The notes beneath the pieces are model-generated. The model saw only the letters and a list, made by a program, of their open reading frames with translations. It was not told where the DNA came from and ran no database searches. A DNA stretch of 64,000 bases from Hydractinia symbiolongicarpus (lineage: Eukaryota > Cnidaria > Hydrozoa > Anthoathecata > Hydractiniidae), in NCBI RefSeq assembly GCF_029227915.1, contig NC_079878.1:24887501-24951500 (forward strand), in the 5' to 3' direction. How positions within the stretch are numbered: the first letter of the stretch is position 1; each line of letters begins with the position of its first letter. Of the stretch, positions 55,451-64,000 are shown piece after piece. A program made the translations under genes and the position numbers.

Positions 55451-56379
55451 TTCTAATTCTGAAATTGCGTATGCAGGGTGGCCACACCTAAAATCTCTTA
55501 AATTACATAAAAAATTGAAGACCCTTTACAGTCTCCTAAATAACCTAAAATTCGAACCCAAAAATATGTCTCCTTTGATTGCAATGTTCTTCCAACGAAT
55601 TTTTTTTTATGATTCGAGAATTTATTCAATGAGAGTGCTAATGGGCCAAGCCTACCAATTTATTATTTATTTAAAATCCCAACACTTACTGTTTAAATGA
55701 CACTTTAGTGCATATTAAACTTGTTTCCAGGCATCTAAGCATGGCTACTGTCATTTAGGCAGAATACAGTGATGGTAGCATGATAACAAAATTTTATATT
55801 TTTCAATTACTGTAACCGTTTACTGACCTAAAATATACATAAAAAGTTACGATCAAAGAATAGGGTTTGTCGTGTGACTCTAACACAAGATATTTGTGAA
55901 GTCACAAGGAAACCTGTTTAAAAGGGACAGCATGTCTGTATAGTTCAGCATCAAGTCTTTTGCCACACGTTAGTAAAAGTTACCTTAAACACCATACTAT
56001 GGTGCCATTTTTACTAAAAAATAATTAAATTCGAAGACCCATAAGTTAGCCATGTATGTCTAATTTCACCTTTTGAAGGTCTCTTATGCTCTTATGAAAA
56101 TTGATTAAATATGGCTAATATTAATAGAATTCTGTTAAGAGGGCAGTAAAATGCGTAAAAACCAGGAAACACTTACAATGAAAATATAAGTCCTAAGAAT
56201 TAAAATATGAACTGCCGAATATATACTCAAATTTTTCATTTCCCAAAATGAAACACTTATCTTGTCTATTTGATCATTCCTATAATATATTAGTCATCAA
56301 TTTTATTTTTGTTGTCAGTGATGATGTCATCGATTTGTAATTTTTGTTTGATGTAGAAGAAGTTTTTAATGACCATTAA

Positions 56380-56975
56380 GGTTACTGTAAAGGAAAAAAC
56401 TCACTTGATGAGTAGTCTCAAAAAAAAACCTTTTAATTTATCAATACTTTTATATATTTATTTTTTTGTTTGTTTCTGAATGCTAGATGAATTTGTTATT
56501 ATATATAATCATTCAAAAAAAATGCATATTTTTTTCTTTCTGTCGTCATAATTCGCTAGTTCGGGAACTTTTTGTGCATAATTTATTCAGCTTTCCATTA
56601 CCGAAAATTTCAATGAGTCAATAGGGAGCTTTCGGAAAAAGAGACCAAAAACATATACTTTCACCATCGATATATATATATATATATCGATGGTGAAAGT
56701 AAACTATCTAAAAAATATTATTTTGCATATTTTTATACGGGAGTTCCATATCATGCATAATGTTTACAAAAAATATGCAAAAGTCGTTTTGTATATATTT
56801 CCTTGTAGGTGTGAAGGATATAACACCTCTGAAAAGGCTTTTTCTAGAAAAAAGGGATAATTGAAATATTTTCATGGAATATAAAATTTGTCATTTAAAA
56901 GAGAATTTCTTTTTCCATATATCATGAATTTTTTGCAAAAAACCTCAAAAAAAATTTGTTTCCTTTACAGTAACC
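56380..56975. mobile_element. 596-bp terminal-inverted-repeat element (MITE candidate)
   Basis: GGTTACTGTAAAGGAAA starts at 56380 and its exact inverse TTTCCTTTACAGTAACC ends at 56975. Flanks are TTAA on the left and ATAA on the right, compatible with a TA target if the first base of one end has mutated. No transposase is encoded. A 46-bp perfect palindrome lies at its exact middle. The two halves also share direct-orientation similarity (CGGGAACT...GCATAAT / CGGGAGTT...GCATAAT). Confidence 0.75.
56656..56701. repeat. Perfect 46-bp palindrome with TA core
   Basis: The half-site TACTTTCACCATCGA is followed by a (TA)n core of 16 bp and its exact inverse. Its centre (56678.5) is within about a base of the middle of the 56380-56975 element. 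Confidence 0.95.
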
Positions 56976-59281
56976 ATAATGTTGTAATGAGTCATCGTTA
57001 ACCCCTTCCCATTTCTAAATTTGTGACGTGACCTTTAACAATAATGACACTTTTTGGAAAAAAAAATTGAGTTTGACCTGTCCAAAATAGCCACTTTGTT
57101 CCTCTACTGTCTGGGACAGGTATTGATTGTTCGTCTTAGTAAAAAGTGCAGTCAATTTTGTGAGACGTTGACTTTGAGATAATATATATAGCTATATATA
57201 GTACAGTCCATTTTAAAGCAACAGATCTTCACACAACTGTTCATTAACAGCCTACTACTGGTCACATGTGTCAAGAAATTGTATTTTCATAATGCTTCAG
57301 GTGATTACAGGGAAAAGGAAACCCCATAATTTTTATACAAAAAACCCTGCAAGCATTTGACAAGAACCAGTAATTAAAAGTATATGTTTACAATAATTAT
57401 GTAATACAATCTAGTTCATACATATTTAGTCTTATTACTTATTTATCTTATGGCTACATCCCTAAACTCTACTAGAATAAGGCATTTAGATGTTGACCAA
57501 AGAGAATATTTTAATAACCCCTGTATTTTTTCTGTGTGTATTTTTTCATGCTACAGATCCACAAAGTAGTATAATTGTAATAAATTCCTGTGGATTTTCA
57601 GTGTATTTTAGTAATCCACAACAACCCATTTATAAACTCATGACTGATTTAAATGGCATTCGGATAAATTAAGAAAAAAAGTAAGAAAAGGATGCCATCA
57701 AATATTACGTTCGAGTCAAACCTTGCAAAAAAAACTGAATCTTGTTACAACAGACACTGCAGACTGTAATTATATTTGCTTAACATGACAATTTCTTTTT
57801 TTAGAACATTGTTTGGAAGAGAACAAATTTCGTAAAGACACTACATAGCAGGGAAGAATAAACAAAACCAAAATGTAAGGGTATATTTTTTATTGTTTTG
57901 CAATTTATCATTGTGTTAATTTTCACATTTTTAATGTATGATGCAAATTTACCAATCAAACATCATACAGTATTCCAAGATTAATTTTTCAAAGACTCCT
58001 TATTAGCAAGATTTATTGTTTCTTGGGTTCGTTGTAAATTAGAGTAGTATTTAAGATACTAGTCGTTTTTTAGCCCATGGAATATTTGACAAGTGTCGTC
58101 CATCATAACTGCATATTTCTAAGAAATGCTATTTTGTACATCCTTGCTGCCTGTTCACATGAAGTAATGAAATTTGTTTGGTTATTACTATAATTACAGG
58201 TGCAATTATAATGGTGTTTTTGATTACAAAACCCCTAGTTTGGCTCACAAATGGACAGTATTATTGCCTATCGATTATTTTCTACAATACATGGCAATAA
58301 CATAACTTTATAAAAGTAAAAGTTGGCTTCAACATTGCTGCCAGGCAGAAAACCTTGAAAGTATACAAATATCCATTCAGCAAAATCTAAATGTGTGTTA
58401 AAACAATGTGGTGTGAAAAGAATTATATTTGCATTGAAATTTCGAACTATTGAATTATTTATTGGTATTATCAGTGGCTCAGCTTTGTACCAAGAAAATT
58501 TCAAATGTTGCTGTATTTCTGGAATTAGACTTCTGAAACTGCCACATTTTGATTCTGCCCAAGATGAATCTAAATTTAAAATTTTACTTTTTTCAGAAGA
58601 GTATAATTTAAAGATTGAAAGCATTGTTAAGATTTTTGCATTTTGAGAACCTTATATGCTTCCTAGGTCTTTTTCCTTATGTATCTACAGTAAAAATCAA
58701 AGAAGCGACAAAAAAAAGAAGTTATTTTAGACAAGAACTAGTTATCAATCATTATGACTTAAATTAAATTCTATTTTCTTAAATACTTTTCCTTCTTAGA
58801 GTTTATAAGCCATAGTTTAGTTATCTTGATTGCATTCACATTTGCTTGTACAAAATATTAACCAGTAGCAATTTTTATGCTGTTAATACAAGAAATCTGT
58901 AGTGTTCATTTGCCAGGAAACCATGATGGCAGGCTTTAATAAGGCTTTAATAACATAATGTAAACAAATAACGTTGCTGTACACAAAGTTACATAACTAT
59001 ATTTTTTCAAAGCTACAAACAACAGCCATTTCAGCTCTTCTAACAACTTTCATTCATTTGCATTTCTAATTGAAAATATGAAAAACAGCACAGCAAGAAA
59101 CGTAATAGCTGTAGTTGGAATAACTGTAGTATAAACTGTAACACAAAACAAAGCATCTTTTATAAAACATCGCTGGCGAAGACTCATGTTGTCCCTCGTT
59201 TTCACATAACCACAATTAATTTTCTATACATGCCAAGTTCAGTCTATAATTCCAGCTTTTCGTAAAATTTTTAGTACTAAT

Positions 59282-59318
59282 TGACAAAACAGCCTATAGA
59301 ATATAGGCTGTTTTGTCA
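59282..59318. repeat. Hairpin with perfect 17-bp arms and GAA loop
   Basis: TGACAAAACAGCCTATA (59282-59298), GAA, then the exact inverse to 59318. Too short a loop and stem for a typical microRNA precursor. Confidence 0.9.
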
Positions 59319-61216
59319 TATAGAATATGCCTAAAATGTTTTTTCCCAGCATCTCTTAATGGGACTTTTGCTCTTTTTTTCTCTGATAGGCTCATAATTT
59401 TATAAATTTGGCCAAAATTCACAAAATGCACAAATGGGAATAGCAATCAAAATAAGTACAGTAAGGTACATTCATTGCAGGCCTGGTCATGAGTAAAATG
59501 ACCTGTGTGCAGTAGGTCACTAAAGTTGCGATGGCATGCAACAATCAGTGCATGACTGTGGTCTTTTTAATGGTGCAATGAAGTATAGTAGGCGTACAAT
59601 TCCTAAAAAGCTCGCAAAGTTTTGAAGTATTTTTACGTTATTGAATAAATATTAAGTTGCTGTTGCTACATAATAGAACGTCTTCACTGAATGAAAATTA
59701 TTCAATTTTTAAATCTTAAAAAATGCTTTTTCGAACACGTGTTTAAACAAAAATGTGTATTATAAAATCGAAGGAGTATAATTAAAACAAGCTAATACAT
59801 TCAATAAACCACCAGAGATAATTACAAAGAAAATATAAACAACAAACCTGGTGTGAGTTTTCCGGCTTTAAAACCTGTCGCGGGAAATTTCTGTTGTGGG
59901 GGCTCAGTAACGAGGATTTCACTGGTCAGGTAAATTATTTAATATGTAAATTACAAATGTTAAAAATTTATATGACAAAATGAGATGTTCTCTTCAATGA
60001 GCCAACATTCATTTGTTTGTGTGACATGCATAACCTGAAATTGGTACAAATTTAAAATCTTATCAACTAGAAATAATTTTTATTTTAACATCGGAAATCA
60101 AACTGTTGATTTTTTATTTTATGCATCGCTCTCAACACAGGTCCTGAGGCGTGCTAGACACCACACTCCCAAGTTTCTTTTAGGTGTGTGATGAGGATCG
60201 CAGGCCTGTATTGTGTTAGAAAGTGTAAACAACTTTAGAAAGGGATTCAAAAACTAAAAATGGTAATGCGGTTTTTTGTGCACCAAACGTGCCTTTGAAA
60301 TACAAAAAAAATGATAAAAAACTTTGAGGTGCACATTTTTATGTGTACATCAATGCATGGTTATGTTTATGCACTCATTTCTAAAGTTTAAATACAAAAT
60401 GTTAATTTATTATTGGTCTTTCTTAATAATTATAGGAATGAAAACACGCGAATCAGTGACCAATCATCTCTGTATGGGTAACGTTAATGTTAAAATTTGT
60501 TTAAATAAAGTAACAAATGATTTTTAAAACCCAGCGAATCCCTATTTTACATATTAAATGTAACATTGATAAAATTAAACTATACGTTAATACTTTTAAG
60601 ACTGTTTTTTCTAAGAATTTAGAAAAATTTTTTGTGAATGACCAACTAAGAATTCAGTCCCAAATCTAAATTTAGCATCTTGGCCTCTTAAATTTAAATA
60701 AACACTCAATTTTAAACTTGAAGAATTAGTGCTCCATAAAAATATACTTTCATAAAACACCTTTATAAGTTGGTCATTTATAGTACAAAGTAATAAGATA
60801 ACTCAGAAATCGGAAATGTCTAACCGCTAAATCATTGCAGGTCTGGTGAGGAAAAAAATGTGATCCCTGTAAGATAACACACGTAGTTAGAATTAAATGT
60901 CAATGTGGTCACAATATACTAGTCTCCATCCAACATTGTAGGTTAACTGTACAGCTACAGGTAAAGCTTACTTCTAACTTCAAAACTTTGTGTGAAAGTG
61001 TTGGAATTCTGTGTGGGAATCTTTATGTAATAAAAATATTTGGTTATAAAGCTTAAAACTTTGCTAAGGCATTGCTCACCTATAATGTCAGCCATTTTTT
61101 CAATATCTGGATGACAGCTGAAAATATATATGCATGTCAACTATAAAATCTGATATCCCATTTTTTAATCCTAATGTGAGGTACACGAGATCATTTATAA
61201 GTAGCAAAATGTTTTA

Positions 61217-61389
61217 GGTGGCAGTAACCCTTTAAAATTTCTGCTGACACACCAATTTTAGTGTTAATAAAAATCATGTTATTATGTATTGAGGCCTATA
61301 TTTTTAGGAAAGAGTAAAAAAATGGTATAAATAATACACAGAGTAAATAATTCAGCTATTTGGACAGCTAAAAAGGGGTCACTGCCACC
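61217..61389. mobile_element. 173-bp TA-flanked MITE
   Basis: GGTGGCAGTAACCCTTT at the left and its near-perfect inverse (AAAGGGGTCACTGCCACC) at the right, with TA directly outside both ends (61215-61216, 61390-61391). Size, ends and TA duplication fit a Tc1/mariner-derived MITE. Confidence 0.75.
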
Positions 61390-62183
61390 TAAGTAAAAGA
61401 AATTACGTATGAGCAAGGTTTTTTTAAAAACAATTCTAAGCTCTGTCATGAGATTCCTTTTAGTAGGATATATGCTTGTGTTGCATATGTTTTACGTGTC
61501 TTTACCTTTCTAAAAAAAGTTTTCACAAGACTTCGAACTGTACAAAAATGCTTCAGTTTTCCATTATGTATATACTGTATATACTATAACTTTTGGCTTT
61601 CAGGGCTTTGAAGTATGTTATATCACAGACCCCCCCCCTCCCTCTCATCATCATTGCTTATTTTTTTTCTTTCCATGAAAAATGAAAAAAATCTTAGCTA
61701 AAGGTGAATGTGATGAATGTCTCTTGAGCATATTCAAAAATATAAAGCAAAGAAACCTCTTATTCCTAGCAGGTTAGCGATAATAACATTTAAGAAGATT
61801 TAAAATTGGTGTGTAGCTAAAAATCTCTATAATATATAAGTAAATCACAGCACGTTGAAAGGCGTCTGGACACTTTTCCTTACCATGTCTGCTTGTTAGA
61901 TTAAATGTTGCTGGGTTTTAAAAATGCAGGTCAAAATATAAGCGTTTAATAATACAAAAAATTTTATGCATTTATGTAAAAATATTTTATTAAAAAAATG
62001 CTCTACCTTAAAAGAATTAATTTTCAACAATTCGCGAAAATTAAGTCCCTTAACAATTAAAATGTCATCAAATCCTTTTATCGCGAAATTTGCGAAATTT
62101 AATCCTCACAAAATATAAGGACTTGCCAACTTTGCAGAAACTAATTTCCTTAAGGTAGTTCATAATTGATCATTTTCTTGCAG

Positions 62184-63695
62184 GTCAGGCGAAAAGACAC
62201 CAATAACTGGAGATAGGTATGTTGTATTGTCACAGTGCAATCAGTTTCTTTTCTATTTTATAATGTACATGTATGTCAAAAAAGTTAGTTACTTAATTAA
62301 ATATTTACAATTTGGTGTAGGTTGCCAACATGGTATATAGTTTTTTTGCTGTCAATAGTTTATTATAATTTATAAAAGTTCTTTAGTTTGCATTTAATTT
62401 CTTCCTTACTTTTATGCATTGTTGATTTAATATTGTTGGTTTGATTTCGTGAATGATGTTTTGGAATACTGTAGCCTGGTTTAACTACTGCCTCTGAGTT
62501 TTTCTGAAGCTACCTTGTTTACTGTATTTAAATTATTTAAAATGCATAACCAAGATACCATAGTGTTAACATGACTGCTGAAAAACATTTAACACCTTTT
62601 TCTGTCTCATTGATAAACATGTGAAAGATGTCTGCCTCGTTAACAGCACTCATCTAGCGAGTATCTGTTGGTACAAAGGACGAATTTTATTCTCTTGCAC
62701 GAAATAGTTCATTCCAACAAAAATTCAGTTCAAACTCATTTTTGGTTAGTGAAAAATGTTCATGTTTTCTCCTTGTATAGGCTGGGCCAGACGCAAAAAC
62801 AAGTCGATCAGGTAAACAATACTTTGTAAAAATGACCTGTAACACATTTCAGAAAAAACAGAACTTTTTGACCATAACAGATGTATTTTAAAACTTTTAG
62901 GTTGTTGATATTATGCGACAAAATATGGACAAAGTATTAGAGAGAGATACAAAACTGTCTGAACTTGACAATCGTGCGGACGCCCTTCAAGCAGGTGCGT
63001 CACAATTTGAAACCTCTGCTGGAAGGTTAAAAAGAAAAATGTGGTGGCAAAATTGCAAGGTAAGCACTTTTTTTTTAAACATTGCTCTTAATTCTTCAGA
63101 TATTTTTTCTTTTAATTTTGATACAAATCAGTCACTAAAAAGCCTGAAAATTCAATTAGAAATGTTATAGGAACCTTTTTCAGCAGTATTATTTACATAG
63201 TTTCGCATAGTAAGTGTGTTTGTGTTTTTTAGATGTGGATCATTTTAATCGTAGTTATTCTTGTTATCATCGCAATTATCGTCAGTAAGTGCTCCTTAAT
63301 CTCGACATCAAACTTAAAAATATTATATTACCTTAAATATACTGGCATAATGACTCACAACACCCCATGTCGTATAGCTGATACTTCTAAACCTACCCCT
63401 TCTAGATTTATAGGCACGTGTTCTGTTGCGTTGTGTTAGGTGGACACTTCTAGTTAACCACCTTTATTCTTTTTAATCTACTGGCAACACTAGTTGGTTG
63501 GTCGTTTTTTGTTTTTTTTGAATCAAGCCTAATTTGATTCTAGTTTTTTTAAAAACGTGATTCTCTTAGTTTCTACGATCTTATGAACCACATGTTGATC
63601 GGGAAAAATAAGTTCTGTTTTCAAGAGATGTGCATACAATTTTAATGGCGTTATCTTTTTTTCTTATAGTTTGGGCTGTTGCTGATAATCAGTAG
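62184..63695 (+). CDS. VAMP: Synaptobrevin/VAMP (R-SNARE), first exon not located
   Basis: Vesicle R-SNARE that zippers with syntaxin and SNAP-25 to drive membrane fusion. Exons: 62184-62216, 62781-62811, 62901-63059, 63233-63284, 63670-63695; all phases agree. After [11 protein letters not shown] comes the SNARE motif ([50 protein letters not shown]) with the central Arg of VLERD as zero-layer residue, the juxtamembrane [13 protein letters not shown] and one hydrophobic anchor ([19 protein letters not shown]), then ADNQ and TAG. The short C-terminus fits VAMP1/2/3 rather than longer types. The first exon seen opens with a single base completing a codon; if the missing exon ends in AT, the protein would start M-S-G-E-K, but this is a guess. 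A candidate ATTAAA is at 63742-63747. Confidence 0.93.
62251..62372. repeat. Left copy of a 120-bp direct repeat flanking VAMP
   Basis: Intronic segment after the first VAMP exon seen. It shares TTGGTGTAGGTTGCCAACAT, TTTTTTGCTGTCAAT and a TAATGTACA start with 63881-64000, same order and spacing. Confidence 0.85.
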
Positions 63696-64000
63696 AAAGC
63701 TGCCTGTTGTTTTTCCGTGGTCAGACGTACCGTTTTGTATTATTAAATGATTCTTGCTCCCCTTTTTTGGCATGTGTAATTTTGTAGGATATTTATTCGG
63801 GTTCTTTTTTTGTTCCTCTTTCACTGTTACAGAAAGTTTCAAATTATTACCGTTTTCTCCACTTCATTCTGCTGTTATTTTATAGTAATGTACACATATG
63901 TCAAAAATGTTGTAAATTAATTTAAAAAATTCACAATTTGGTGTAGGTTGCCAACATGGTATAGAGTATTTTTTTGCTGTCAATCATTTACTGTAATTTA
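63696..64000. other. VAMP 3' flank ending in the right copy of the 120-bp repeat
   Basis: The first part is the 3' UTR with a candidate ATTAAA. From 63881 to the window edge the sequence repeats the VAMP intron segment 62251-62372 with about 10-15 % difference by eye; the match runs off the window end. Confidence 0.8.

Larger units (their letters stand above)
55451..62183. other. Long gene-free region upstream of VAMP
   Basis: Probably includes the VAMP promoter and one or more undetected 5' exons. A segment ending TTTCACTGGTCAG followed by GTAAATT (about 59929) looks like a donor but I cannot tie it to VAMP. Marked structures are the inverted-repeat elements at 56380-56975 and 61217-61389, a hairpin at 59282-59318, a C13 tract near 61628-61640 and a TTCGCGAAA-type repeat at 62025-62120. 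The minus-strand 118-residue frame at 58268-58624 is unrecognised. Confidence 0.6.

Noticed and set aside
58268-58624. 118-residue minus-strand open frame
   Set aside because: No recognisable motif, the opposite strand is equally open, and no splice context; treated as chance.

Overview
Organism and style: AT-rich animal nuclear DNA with small exons, GT-AG introns, many short dispersed repeats and five conserved metazoan genes. The gene set, the compact introns and the transposon families suggest a cnidarian, most likely a hydrozoan such as a Hydractinia or Clytia relative. The species is inferred, not proven. I resolved every intron junction inside four genes from splice signals plus reading phase. 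The fifth gene (VAMP) lacks a located first exon. Layout: (1) 1-5439, + strand, the 3' two thirds of Dishevelled (PDZ, DEP, C-terminal tail). (2) 9541-16366, - strand, a 14-exon coiled-coil gene of the LEKR1 type. (3) 22268-26098, - strand, a 10-exon heterotrimeric G-protein beta subunit. (4) 27949-42381, - strand, a 19-exon ATAD3 mitochondrial AAA+ ATPase whose large introns hold old transposon debris. (5) 42382-62183, a gene-poor region with a broken BEN-domain ORF, a decayed DUF7869-like mobile-element gene, a 1.06-kb inverted-repeat element with an internal 53-bp satellite, a decayed transposon with a CXC Cys-rich tail split by a tRNA-derived SINE, and several small inverted-repeat elements. 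(6) 62184-63695, + strand, a synaptobrevin/VAMP gene. How the genes relate: they do not form one pathway (Wnt signalling, coiled-coil scaffold, G-protein signalling, mitochondrial inner membrane, vesicle fusion). Their neighbourhood is the striking point: relatives of all five are scattered over the human 1p36, 3q25-27, 12p13 and 17p13 regions, so the window looks like a compact copy of an ancient linkage block. I found no convincing new biochemical system. The best leads are that linkage block, a Helitron-like short element family with matching ends in three copies, a minisatellite that includes a splice donor, and signs of a duplication at the VAMP locus.
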